Shown: positions 56,043-64,000 of the stretch, piece by piece
Position numbering within the stretch: position 1 is the stretch's first letter
How the letters are laid out: each line of letters begins with the position of its first letter
Origin: Streptomyces niveus
Lineage (GTDB): Bacteria > Actinomycetota > Actinomycetes > Streptomycetales > Streptomycetaceae
Direction: 5' to 3'
Assembly (NCBI RefSeq): GCF_002009175.1
Contig: NZ_CP018047.1
Span: 2,728,001 to 2,792,000, forward strand
DNA: 64,000 nucleotides
Position numbers and translations under genes: made by a program
Notes under the pieces: generated by a model
Seen by the model: only the letters and a program-made list of their open reading frames with translations
Told to the model about the DNA's origin: nothing
Database searches by the model: none

Positions 56043-56650
56043 GCGGGCAGTACACCGTCCCCGTGGTCGTCGAGCGGACGCCGAACGGCGAGCGCTCCTA
56101 CGACGTCTTCAGCCGGCTGCTCTCCGAGCGGATCGTCTTCCTCGGCACGTCGATCGACGACGGTGTCGCGAACGTGATCATGGCGCAGATGCTCCATCTC
56201 GACCACGAGAGCCCTGACTTGGACATCAACCTCTACATCAACTCCCCCGGCGGCTCGGCCACCGGCCTGACCGCGATCTACGACACGATGCAGTTCGTAC
56301 GGGCGGACGTCGCGACGGTCTGTCTCGGCCAGGCGGGCTCCGGCGCCGCCGTACTCCTCGCGGCGGGCGCGCCCGGCAAGCGGACGGCGCTCCAGCACTC
56401 GCGGGTGCTGCTGCACCAGCCGTCCACGCAGGGGCAGGGTGAGGCGGCGGACCTGGAGATCCAGGCGGCGGAGGTGCTGCGCACGAGGGCCGAGATCGAG
56501 GACATCCTGTCGCACCACACGGGCCGGAGCGTGGAGCGACTGCGGGAGGACACCGACCGGGACAAGTACTTCACGGCGGCGCAGGCCAAGGAGTACGGAC
56601 TGGTGGACGGTGTGATCACCACCCGCGAACTGGCGGAACGCGGCCGGTAG
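56039..56650 (+). CDS. clpP4: ClpP-family protease subunit ClpP4
   Basis: 203 residues with the triad Ser101 ([11 protein letters not shown]), His126 (LLHQPS) and Asp175 (DRDKYFT). The active-site serine loop reads GSGAA rather than the usual ASMGA. ATG overlaps the clpP3 stop, so equal amounts of both subunits are likely. It should form mixed rings with ClpP3. A hairpin lies downstream, opposite popR. Confidence 0.94.
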   Translation: MSGQYTVPVVVERTPNGERSYDVFSRLLSERIVFLGTSIDDGVANVIMAQMLHLDHESPDLDINLYINSPGGSATGLTAIYDTMQFVRADVATVCLGQAGSGAAVLLAAGAPGKRTALQHSRVLLHQPSTQGQGEAADLEIQAAEVLRTRAEIEDILSHHTGRSVERLREDTDRDKYFTAAQAKEYGLVDGVITTRELAERGR

Positions 56651-56679
56651 CGCGGGGCGCCGGGCGGTTCGCCCTCAGT

Positions 56680-56710
56680 CGCCGGACGGGCTCGGTCCGC
56701 CCGTCCGGCG
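56680..56710. terminator. Bidirectional terminator made of the dispersed element
   Basis: CGCCGGACGGGC (56680-56691) pairs with GCCCGTCCGGCG (56699-56710), 7-nt loop, between converging clpP4 and popR. Confidence 0.85.
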
Positions 56711-56712
56711 GG

Positions 56713-57075
56713 TCACGCCGCGAGCAGCAGTGCCTCGGTCCGGCCGTGCCGGCCGCCCCGCCCGGTGGACCGGTGCGCGGTGGTCCACGGCGTCGACAGG
56801 TCGGAGTGCAGCGCGCCCACCAGGTCGACCAGGTGCAGACCGAGCGCGCGGCAGACCGCTGCCAGCACCTCGGACGACGGCTCCTTGCGCCCGCGCTCGA
56901 TCTCCGAGAGATACGGCAGCGACACCTGCGCCCGGTCGGCGACGTCCTTCAGCGTGCGGCCCTGCCGCAGCCGGGCCCGGCGCAGCGCGGCCCCCACGAG
57001 GTCCCGCATCAGCGGATCGTCGGTCCCCTCGTCGCGGCCGGGACCGGGAACGGCACGCAGGACGCCTTCACCCAT
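56713..57075 (-). CDS. popR: PopR, XRE-type activator of clpP3-clpP4
   Basis: 120 residues from ATG 57075 with GGAGG 6 nt upstream. The Cro/C1-type helix-turn-helix ([20 protein letters not shown], then [20 protein letters not shown]) is like that of ClgR and PopR. The protein ends LLLAA. In S. lividans the terminal alanines of PopR make it a substrate of ClpP1-ClpP2, so loss of that protease stabilises PopR and turns on clpP3-clpP4. Gene position and C-terminus fit this closely. Confidence 0.9.
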   Translation of the reverse strand: MGEGVLRAVPGPGRDEGTDDPLMRDLVGAALRRARLRQGRTLKDVADRAQVSLPYLSEIERGRKEPSSEVLAAVCRALGLHLVDLVGALHSDLSTPWTTAHRSTGRGGRHGRTEALLLAA

Positions 57076-57424
57076 GGATTCCTCCGTCAGCTGTGGACCG
57101 GCACGACACCCGCCGTCCCGAGCGTAAGCCGGGGTCCTCCCCCGGGCCACGCACGAGCGCCGCTGACCGGGCTCTTTCCGCCGCGGGCGTAACAGGGGCG
57201 CCGCGCGGGCAAGACGTACAGGCACCCGTACGCCGAAGTACGGGCACACGTACGCACCGGATACGCGCGCAGGCACCCGGCACCGGACCGGCGACATCGG
57301 CCGCCGCGGGCCCGGCAGGCCGCCTCGCGCTCGCGCGTCTCGCGCAGGACACTGTCGCGAGGCCAGATCGCAGGACGGGCCCGGGGCAGGCCGATGCACC
57401 GGATGCTCTCGGAGGGGGATGCAT
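57076..57424. other. Divergent intergenic region upstream of popR
   Basis: 349 bp between popR and the STAND gene with no credible gene. It contains CCCGTAC-6 nt-GTACGGG (57225-57244) and several more GTACG units around 57210-57260, a possible operator cluster for one or both genes. Confidence 0.5.
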
Positions 57425-60400
57425 ATGCGGGACAGCCATCGGACCGAGGCGGAGAGGCTGTTGGTACGCGCCGTCGAGGAAGAGGTGCGGCGCTCCGGCG
57501 GACGGATCGACGGCAATGTCCTACTGGCGCGCGGGCGGGGCGCGTTGGAGGCCATCGCGGAGTCCGCCGCCGACGAGTACGCGTTGTACGTGGCGGCGTC
57601 GGACGAGGCGGAGGCCGCGCGGCGGCCGATGTCGGAGCGGTTCGGCAGGGGCGCGCTCGGAACTCCCGCTCTGGTGGCGGTCGTCGCCGCCGCGTCGGCG
57701 GTCCTCGCGGACGTGGCCCTCGGTACGGGCGCGGAGACGGCCGTCGGCACGGGGGTGATCGTCGGGGTCGTCGGCGGTGCGACCGCCGTGGCGAAGGTGG
57801 CTTCCAACGGCCGTCCGGCGGGCCGCGCGGGACGTGGCGGGGCGGCCGGACAGCCGGGCGACGTCGAGCAGTTGAGGCTCCAGTGGCTGACGGCGCTGGA
57901 AGTACGGGGCATCCGCCCGTATCTGGACCAGCAGCGGGTGCTGACCCAGGCGACGCGGCGTACGACCAAGAAGCCCACCGTCGTCCCGCAGTTGCGCGGC
58001 GCCGACCGCAGCGCCGCCGCCCGCAGACGCAGTGTGCTGGAGCAGTCCTTCGGTCATCTCCCGCAGTCCGACGGCCCGTTCGCGGGGCGGCGCGAGGCGA
58101 TCGGGCAGATCGCGCGCTGGGTGCACGCGGCCCGCGCGTCGACGGAGACGAAGCCGACGGTCGTCGTGCTGTACGGCGCGCCGGGGTCCGGCCGGACCAC
58201 ACTCGCCGTGCGGGCGACGCACCAGTTGCGGGACCAGTTCCGCGGGGCGTGCGTGGTGGACCTGCGGGGCGGTGACGCGGGCGAGGCGCCGCTGTCGACG
58301 CGGGACGCGCTGCTCCATCTGCTGAACCGGCTGGGCGCGCCGCGCGAGCAACTGCTGTTCCGCGAGCGGTCGTCGCCCGAGCAGCAGGTACGGCGGCTGA
58401 GCGAGCTCTACCACCAGCATCTGACCGGTCTGCCGGTGACGATCGTGCTGGACGACGCCTCCGACGCGGAGCAGATCCGCACGCTGGTGCCCGAACGCTC
58501 CGACAGTCTGGTGCTGGTGACGTCCCGTCAGCGGGTCGAGCTGCCGGCGGACACCCCGGCGTGGGTGCACCAGCTGCCGGTGGAGGCCCTGGACGGCGCG
58601 GGCTGCGAGGAGTTGCTGCGCGCCGCCGGCGAGGAGCCGGTGGGCGGGCCGTACGACGCCCAGGCCGTCGACAGGATCGGCGAGTTGTGCGGCGGTCTGC
58701 CGCTGGCACTGCGTGTCGCGGGCTCGTCGCTCGGTTCGCGTACGTCGCACCAGCTGGCCACGGATCTTGAGGCGTACGGCCCGGTCGACCCGACCGAGCG
58801 GGCGATGTGGCTGCGCTACACCGACCAGAGCGACCAGGGGCGCAGGCTGCTGCGGCGGCTCGCGCTGGCGGGACGGGCCTCGCTCGGCGCCGCCGCCGCG
58901 GCCGCGCTGCTGGCCACCGACGAGCAGGAGGCCGAGCGGCTGCTGACGGTGCTGTCGCGCGCGGGGCTGATCGACCATGTACGGGCCAGCCGCTACCGGC
59001 TCCACGACGTCGTACGGAACTTCGCGCTCGCCCGGCTGCTGGACGAGGAGGAGGCGGCGGACCGCACCGCCGCGCAGGAACGGCTCATCAAGAACTACTC
59101 GGAGCTCGCCGACTCGGTGATCCGGCTGGTCGACGGCAAGACATCGACGCGCGCCGACCAGTTCGGCGGCCACGGTTTCTCCTCGCTCGACGCCGCGCTG
59201 CGCTGGCTGGACGACGAGTCGAGCTTCATCACCGCCGCGCTGCGGCACGCGGAGGGCGTCGACCAGGCGGCCGTACTGGCTCTGCTGGGCGCGCTCTGCG
59301 ACTACTGCCTCCTGCGCGGGGACCTCTACCGGCTCGGTGAGATCAGCGAGTTGACGCAGGCCGTCGACCAGGGGCTGCTGGCGCGTTCCGTGCAGTGGCG
59401 TACGGGTATCGCGGCCCGGCAGCTCGGCGAGCTGGACAAGGCGCGCACGACTCTGACGTCGGTGGTGGACCTCTACCGCGAGGCGCACCACGACGCGGGG
59501 GTGGCCCGCGCGCTCTGTTCGCTCGGCATCACGCTGCACCACCAGGGCAATCTGACGGAGGCGTCGGCGAAGCTGCGCGAGGCGCTCGACCTCCAGGCCC
59601 CGGCCCAACTGGGGGCCGACCGCGCGTGGACTCTGCACGCGCTGGCGGCGGTGGAGCGCGACCGGGCGAATCTCAACGAGGCGGTCGCGCTGCTGTCGAC
59701 GGCGCTCGTCCTGCACCGCGAGGGCGAGTCGCTGCACGGGGAGGCGTGGACGCACTTCCAGCTCGGGCAGGTGTGTCTGCGGCTGGGCGATGTCCCGCGC
59801 GCCGAGACGGAGTTGGGCCAGGCGCTGGACCTGTACGGCCGCACGCGTGACGGTCGCGGCGAGGCGTGGGCGCTGACGCAGCTGGCGCGCGCCCGGCTGG
59901 TGGACAACGAACCGGAGTCGGCGGCGGACCAGTTCCGACAGGCGCTGGCCAGGCACCGGGACAACGAGGACGCGCGCGGCGAGGCGTGGACGCTGTACTA
60001 CCTGGGCCAGGCGCTGGAGGAGTGCGGCGACACGGCGCAGGCGGTACGCGAACTGGAGCGGGCGCGCTCGATGTTCTCCCGGATGCGCGACGTGTACGGG
60101 CTGGCCTGCGCCCGGCACCACTCGGGCCGGGTCACCCGCGACCAGCGGGCGGCGCAGACCGGCAATCTCCGTAACTCCGGCTTCGCCCGGCAGCTGCTGG
60201 TCGACGCCCGCGCGGACTTCCGCCGGATCGGTGTCGCGCACGGCGAGGCGTGGACGTGTCTGGAGCTGGCGATCGTGGACGCGGGCAACAGCAAGGCGGT
60301 CCAGGCGCTGGCGCTGTGCGACGAGGCGACGGCGCTGTTCACCTCGTACGGCGACCATCGCGGCGCCGACTGGGCCCGCTTCCTGCGCTGCACACTGCTG

Positions 60401-60646
60401 CCGTACGGCTCGGCGGGCGGCGTCGACGTCGGATCGGTGGTGGCGGAGCAGGAACTGGCCGAACTGAGGGCGGCACGGCACGCGACGCGCGACGGCAAGC
60501 TGGAGGAGTGCGCGGAGACGTTCGCGGTGATGCTGGAGCGCGGCGTCACGCTGGAGGACGGCTGGCAGGCCTGGCGCCTCGGCATGGTCCCGAACCGCCA
60601 CGCCCGCGAGGTGATGGGCGTCCCGGTCGAACCGGTCGGCGCGTGA
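57425..60646 (+). CDS. Membrane-anchored STAND NTPase with TPR repeats
   Basis: 1073 residues; ATG 57425 is 9 nt from GGAGG, whereas ATG 57419 is too close. An N-terminal helical part is followed by two hydrophobic segments (about 78-122), then an NB-ARC/STAND ATPase with P-loop [10 protein letters not shown] (251-260), Walker [11 protein letters not shown] and the [11 protein letters not shown] motif. From about 600 to 960 are tetratricopeptide repeats, several with GEAWT(H/L)xxLGQ. STAND proteins oligomerise on sensing a signal. It lacks the SARP DNA-binding domain common in such proteins, and no effector domain is evident, so output is unknown. Confidence 0.9.
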   Translation: MRDSHRTEAERLLVRAVEEEVRRSGGRIDGNVLLARGRGALEAIAESAADEYALYVAASDEAEAARRPMSERFGRGALGTPALVAVVAAASAVLADVALGTGAETAVGTGVIVGVVGGATAVAKVASNGRPAGRAGRGGAAGQPGDVEQLRLQWLTALEVRGIRPYLDQQRVLTQATRRTTKKPTVVPQLRGADRSAAARRRSVLEQSFGHLPQSDGPFAGRREAIGQIARWVHAARASTETKPTVVVLYGAPGSGRTTLAVRATHQLRDQFRGACVVDLRGGDAGEAPLSTRDALLHLLNRLGAPREQLLFRERSSPEQQVRRLSELYHQHLTGLPVTIVLDDASDAEQIRTLVPERSDSLVLVTSRQRVELPADTPAWVHQLPVEALDGAGCEELLRAAGEEPVGGPYDAQAVDRIGELCGGLPLALRVAGSSLGSRTSHQLATDLEAYGPVDPTERAMWLRYTDQSDQGRRLLRRLALAGRASLGAAAAAALLATDEQEAERLLTVLSRAGLIDHVRASRYRLHDVVRNFALARLLDEEEAADRTAAQERLIKNYSELADSVIRLVDGKTSTRADQFGGHGFSSLDAALRWLDDESSFITAALRHAEGVDQAAVLALLGALCDYCLLRGDLYRLGEISELTQAVDQGLLARSVQWRTGIAARQLGELDKARTTLTSVVDLYREAHHDAGVARALCSLGITLHHQGNLTEASAKLREALDLQAPAQLGADRAWTLHALAAVERDRANLNEAVALLSTALVLHREGESLHGEAWTHFQLGQVCLRLGDVPRAETELGQALDLYGRTRDGRGEAWALTQLARARLVDNEPESAADQFRQALARHRDNEDARGEAWTLYYLGQALEECGDTAQAVRELERARSMFSRMRDVYGLACARHHSGRVTRDQRAAQTGNLRNSGFARQLLVDARADFRRIGVAHGEAWTCLELAIVDAGNSKAVQALALCDEATALFTSYGDHRGADWARFLRCTLLPYGSAGGVDVGSVVAEQELAELRAARHATRDGKLEECAETFAVMLERGVTLEDGWQAWRLGMVPNRHAREVMGVPVEPVGA

Positions 60647-61550
60647 CCGGCTGCCGCGGCCTTCAGGGGTGAGCAGGGGGCACGGGCCCGCCGGCCCGGC
60701 CCCTGGTGACCGCGCCCGACGAAACGGCGCCGCCCGCTCTCGCGCACAGCCCCAGTGCCTCGACAACGCGCGGCGGCGCCGGCGGCCGAGGAGAGCCGAG
60801 CGGTCCGAAAACGCCGGCCCCACCCGGAACAGGATCCGGATCCCGATGCCCGTGCCCGGCGGACGGCGACGCCCGACCACCGCGCCGGACGATGCTCACG
60901 CGCCACCCGGCACCTCGACGCCGGGCCTGGGACCCGGCACGGCGGCGGTCGGCGGCCGCCGACCGAGGAGAGCCGAGCGGTCCGACGACACCGGCCCAAC
61001 CGGAACACGGACCCGCCGACCCGTTTCACGGGACGGCGCCGCCCGCGCCGGAGCGCGCCACCGAACGGCCTCGCCGCTCGGCGATCGCCTGCGGGCAGGC
61101 AGACGACACCGGCTCCATCCTGGCCCTAGGCCCGTCGGCCCGGTTCTTACCAGCCGTGACCGGCGGGATGGTTGGTGACCGGTCCCGCCGGACGCGTTCC
61201 CGCACGGCCCGATCGCCTCGCCCCCGGACCCGCGAGTCAGCGGGCGGGCCCTGCGGGTGGCGATCGAGAAAGGGTGGGCAGGCGGACGACACCGGTTCCT
61301 ACCGGCCGTGACCGGCGGGACGACGGCGCCCGGCCACCACGCCGGACGCGTTCCCGCATCATCCAACGCCCTGGGCAGCCCTCACCGGGCGGCGATCCAA
61401 GGTAGCCGTGACCCACGGGCCCGGAGGCGGCCAACCGCCCCGCCCACAAACCCCCGTCGGGGAAGCCGCGCACTCCCGCTGACCGGGCGCCCCGGAGGGG
61501 CGGTCGGCGGGAGTGGGTGAGGGGGGGACGCGGGGACGCGGGGACGCGGG
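60647..61550. repeat. Repeat-rich stretch without a convincing gene
   Basis: About 900 bp with frames open on both strands but no good start or family match. Direct repeats: GAGGAGAGCCGAGCGGTCCGA (near 60786 and 60964), GGCAGGCRGACGACACCGG (near 61096 and 61276), CCGTGACCGGCGGGA (near 61154 and 61308) and GCCGGACGCGTTCCCGCA (near 61187 and 61342). It looks like a decayed tandem array of two unit types, probably non-coding. Confidence 0.55.
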
Positions 61551-61787
61551 CTAAGTCGTCGGGCCGCCCGCCGGCGCCTTCGTGGGCTCCGTCACGTCCG
61601 CCGGCGTCTCCTTGAAGTCGACCTTGCCCATGTGGCGGTTCATCGACTTCATCAAGAGCCACACCGCGCACGCCATCACGGCGAAGACGATGAAGCCGAG
61701 GACGCCGGGCGTCACCTTGTTCTCGTCCAGCTCCTTCGCGAGCGGGACGAGCTGCGTCACTGCCTGGGTCGCATACATATCAGGCAT
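61551..61787 (-). CDS. Small membrane protein coupled to mca
   Basis: 78 residues with one central membrane helix (GVLGFIVFAVMACAVWLLM) and a hydrophilic tail rich in Lys, Thr and Pro. The ATG overlaps the last codons of mca by 8 bp (61780-61787), so the two are translationally linked. Function unknown. Confidence 0.82.
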   Translation of the reverse strand: MPDMYATQAVTQLVPLAKELDENKVTPGVLGFIVFAVMACAVWLLMKSMNRHMGKVDFKETPADVTEPTKAPAGGPTT

Positions 61788-62661
61788 TGTCGCGGATGCC
61801 CGCGAAGAGGTCGCTCTCGGGGAGGGAGGTGTCGACGAACGACTTCGCCAGCTCGTACTCCTCGGTCGGCCAGACCTCCCGCTGGACGTCCATCGGAACG
61901 CGGAACCAGCCGCCGTCGGGGTCGATCTGCGTGGCGTGCGCGATGAGCGCCTTGTCGCGGATCTCGTAGAAGTCGTCGCACGGCACGTGCGTGGTCAGCG
62001 TCCGCTCCACGCGCTCGAACTCCTTCCACCGCTCCAGCCAGTCGCCGTACGGGGATTCGAGCCCGCGCGCCAGCAGCGCCTCGTGCAGCGCGACCGTACG
62101 GGGACGGTTGAAGCCCTGGTTGAAGTAGAGCTTCTGCGGCTGCCAGACCGGTCCGAACTCCGCCTCGGGGTACTTCTCGGCGTCCGCCGCCGACTCGAAG
62201 GCCACCATCGAGATCTTGTGGGTCATGATGTGGTCGGGGTGCGGGTAACCGCCGTTCTCGTCGTACGTCGTGACGACGTGCGGCTTCTGCTCGCGGATCA
62301 TCCGCACGAGCCGGCCCGCCGCCTCGTCGACGTCCGCCAGCGCGAAGCAGCCCTCGGGGAGCGGCGGCAGCGGGTCGCCCTCGGGCAGGCCCGAGTCGAC
62401 GTAACCGAGCCAGGACTGCCGGACGCCGAGGATCTCCCGGGCCTCGTCCATCTCCTTTTTGCGCACCTCGTGGATGTGCTCCTCGATGTAGGAGTCACCC
62501 TGGAGCTTGGGGTTGAGGATGGAGCCGCGCTCGCCTCCGGTGCAGGTAACGACCAGCACGTCCACCCCCTCGGATACGTACTTGGCCATGGTCGCCGCGC
62601 CCTTGCTCGACTCGTCGTCGGGGTGGGCGTGCACGGCCATCAATCGCAGCTGGTCAGTCAA
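61780..62661 (-). CDS. mca: Mycothiol S-conjugate amidase
   Basis: 293 residues from TTG 62661, which has GAGG 8 nt upstream; ATG 62691 is in frame but lies before that site. It has the zinc motif VHAHPDDE (His13, Asp16) and GGYPHPDHIMTHK with the third ligand, plus TGGERGSILNPK. It is a LmbE/PIG-L-fold deacetylase that cleaves mycothiol-drug adducts to mercapturates and glucosaminyl-inositol. Mycothiol is restricted to actinobacteria. It is divergent from the DUF4307 gene. Confidence 0.94.
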   Translation of the reverse strand: MTDQLRLMAVHAHPDDESSKGAATMAKYVSEGVDVLVVTCTGGERGSILNPKLQGDSYIEEHIHEVRKKEMDEAREILGVRQSWLGYVDSGLPEGDPLPPLPEGCFALADVDEAAGRLVRMIREQKPHVVTTYDENGGYPHPDHIMTHKISMVAFESAADAEKYPEAEFGPVWQPQKLYFNQGFNRPRTVALHEALLARGLESPYGDWLERWKEFERVERTLTTHVPCDDFYEIRDKALIAHATQIDPDGGWFRVPMDVQREVWPTEEYELAKSFVDTSLPESDLFAGIRDNA

Positions 62662-62745
62662 GACTCGGTCCTCAGTGATATGTCGCATCGGGCGGCTTCT
62701 ATAGTGACGGAATCGAGGCACGGAAAATTCCGGAGGGGAACGATC

Positions 62746-63156
62746 ATGACCGCGGTACGCACACCGGTTCTTCCCGAGGACCGTTACGGCCGCTCGTCGG
62801 ACGAGCGCGCGGACCGCAAGCTCAAGATCGTCGGCTCGGTGCTCGGCGTCGGCCTGCTCGCGCTCGTCGGCTGGTTCGGTTACGACTATGTGGCAGGCCA
62901 GAGTGTCTCGGGCGAGCTCATCAAATTCAAGCGGGTATCGGACACCTCCGTCGAGGTGCATCTCGAAGTCCGCAAGGACCGGGACGCGGCCGGCACCTGC
63001 ACGCTGCGTTCGCGTTCCGAGGACGGCGCCGAGGTGGGCCGCAAGGACGTCCGCTTCGAGGGTCCCGAGACCCGGATCGACGAGGTCGTGACCGTCCGTA
63101 CGACGTCGAGCGCGACGAGCGCGGAGCTCGTCGGGTGTACGGCGGACGGCATCTGA
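62746..63156 (+). CDS. DUF4307 membrane protein
   Basis: 136 residues with one membrane helix (about 28-48) and a beta-rich outer domain that has two Cys residues (GTCTLRS; VGCTADGI), the DUF4307 layout. Found beside mca in many actinobacteria. GGAGGGG precedes the ATG. Function unknown. Confidence 0.9.
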   Translation: MTAVRTPVLPEDRYGRSSDERADRKLKIVGSVLGVGLLALVGWFGYDYVAGQSVSGELIKFKRVSDTSVEVHLEVRKDRDAAGTCTLRSRSEDGAEVGRKDVRFEGPETRIDEVVTVRTTSSATSAELVGCTADGI

Positions 63157-63374
63157 CAAGCGTGGTCCACGGACCCGCGCACCGGGTCCGCGTCTGACCC
63201 TCCCCGGCATTCCTCCAGGTTCACCCCGCTGACCTGCGTTGATGTGATTCTGATGCCTTTCGTCCTGCTCTCGCGCCGCGGAATTGTTAGGCTCGTGGTT
63301 TCGCCCACCCGAGAAGGCACAATCCTTCTGGGTAGGGCGTTGCTTTGTATTCCCAGTACCTACGAGGAGCACCT

Positions 63375-63872
63375 GTGACCCAGACCAGCGAGAACGTCAC
63401 CTGGCTCACCCAGGCGTCGTACAACCAGCTCAAGGCCGAGCTGGAATACCTGTCTGGTCCCGCGCGCGTCGAGATCGCCCAGAAGATCGAGGCCGCCCGC
63501 GAGGAGGGGGACCTGAAGGAGAACGGCGGGTACCACGCGGCCAAGGAGGAGCAGGGCAAGCAGGAGCTGCGGGTACGCCAGCTGACCCAGCTCCTGCAGA
63601 ACGCCAAGGTGGGCGAGGCTCCGGCGGACGACGGGATCGTGGAGCCGGGCATGGTCGTGACGATCGCGTTCGACGGCGACGAGGACGACACCCTGACGTT
63701 CCTGATGGCATCGCGTGAATACGCGAGCTCCGACATCGAGACGTACTCGCCGCAGTCGCCCCTCGGCGTCGGCGTGAACGGCAAGAAGGTCGGCGAGGAA
63801 GCGGAGTACGAGCTGCCGAACGGCAACAAGGCCTCGGTGAAGATCCTGGCGGCGAAGCCCTACCAGGGCTGA
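63375..63872 (+). CDS. greA: Transcription elongation factor GreA
   Basis: 165 residues from GTG 63375 with GAGGAGC upstream. The N-terminal coiled coil has GDLKENGGYHAAKEEQG with the acidic tip (Asp/Glu) that enters the RNA polymerase channel, and the C-terminal FKBP-like domain ends SVKILAAKPYQG. It rescues backtracked RNA polymerase by stimulating transcript cleavage. Slightly longer at the C-domain than E. coli GreA, as usual in actinobacteria. Confidence 0.95.
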   Translation: MTQTSENVTWLTQASYNQLKAELEYLSGPARVEIAQKIEAAREEGDLKENGGYHAAKEEQGKQELRVRQLTQLLQNAKVGEAPADDGIVEPGMVVTIAFDGDEDDTLTFLMASREYASSDIETYSPQSPLGVGVNGKKVGEEAEYELPNGNKASVKILAAKPYQG

Positions 63873-63888
63873 GCGGACGCGGTGAAGA

Positions 63889-63929
63889 GCCCGTCCGGCG
63901 ATCGAGGACGAACCTGACGCCGGACGGGC
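63889..63929 (+). terminator. greA terminator made of the dispersed element
   Basis: GCCCGTCCGGCG (63889-63900) pairs with CGCCGGACGGGC (63918-63929), 17-nt loop with ATCGAGGACGAAC, 16 bp past the greA stop. Confidence 0.85.
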
Positions 63930-63956
63930 CCGGTCGGGAGGACCCGGCCTGAGGGA

Positions 63957-64000
63957 CTACGCCGTGGCCGAGCGGTAGCGCCGTACGGCCAGGGTGCGGA
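63957..64000 (-). CDS. 3' end of a minus-strand gene (start outside window)
   Basis: From the right edge the minus strand reads RTLAVRRYRSATA followed by TAG (63959-63957). Such basic tails are common at the ends of ABC transporter permeases, and the hairpin next to it fits a gene end. Only 13 codons are visible, so identity is open. Confidence 0.4.
   Translation of the reverse strand, partial: RTLAVRRYRSATA

Noticed and set aside
57521..60880. 1119-codon open frame on the minus strand opposite the STAND gene
   Set aside because: Shadow of high-GC coding on the plus strand; Arg/Val/Leu-rich with no motif, while the plus strand has clear P-loop and TPR motifs.

Overview
This window is about 64 kb of high-GC actinobacterial chromosome, almost certainly from Streptomyces. 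The signs are very GC-rich third codon positions, many GTG/TTG starts behind GGAGG-type ribosome sites, a rare TTA codon, DasR-type operators before chitinase genes, a clpP3-clpP4-popR locus, and the mca-DUF4307-greA block.

Region 1 (1-17.5 kb) is a Tad/Flp pilus locus. On the minus strand it runs from a zinc-ribbon protein through CpaB, TadZ, two TadE-like pseudopilins, the ATPase TadA, TadB and TadC. A histidine kinase and a NarL-type response regulator follow. Then come a Flp pilin, a TadG-like protein, a lipoprotein, an OmpA-domain protein, a second nearly identical pilin, and a protein with a Flp-type leader joined to a pretoxin Hint domain that runs off the left edge. A second Flp-leader protein with a large passenger lies on the plus strand at 14.4 kb. 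The two pilins and the two Flp-leader proteins share one promoter design: a 16-bp palindrome placed exactly 23 nt upstream of a TANNNT -10 box. This suggests one activator, plausibly the embedded response regulator, drives the surface-exposed parts. No prepilin peptidase is in the window.

Region 2 (17.5-31.7 kb) holds two tandem GH18 chitinases under DasR-type sites, an Nramp transporter, a PH-like protein, and a divergent catabolic locus. That locus is a translationally coupled PfkB kinase-IclR-RidA operon with a GntP transporter, opposite a D-serine dehydratase/D-threonine aldolase-like enzyme and a D-aminoacylase. It probably serves use of N-acyl-D-amino acids and linked sugar acids. A secreted choice-of-anchor I protein follows.

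Region 3 (31.7-50.4 kb) is mostly housekeeping: AlaA, a nucleotidyltransferase, a secreted lamin-tail/endonuclease, PEP carboxykinase, TrhA, and a TetR regulator. It also holds a four-gene operon with ATGA/GTGA overlaps: a membrane glycan synthase, a GT-C mannosyltransferase-like protein, a GT2-GtrA fusion, and a copper radical oxidase with a C-terminal Excalibur motif. A YyaL-type protein follows.

Region 4 (50.4-54.4 kb) looks like an accessory defence patch. It has a RAMA-CBS-HEPN protein with a TTA codon, a broken Uma2 nuclease gene directly behind it, an HTH/TPR regulator, a 27-residue mini-ORF, and an RsbW-like ATPase.

Region 5 (54.4-64 kb) holds a small secreted M15-like protein, clpP3-clpP4 with a PopR-type operator, popR, a membrane-anchored STAND/TPR protein, a 0.9-kb repeat-rich stretch without a convincing gene, mca with a small membrane protein, a DUF4307 protein, greA, and the 3' end of one more minus-strand gene. 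Several gene ends carry a dispersed element with the core GCCCGTCCGGCG.
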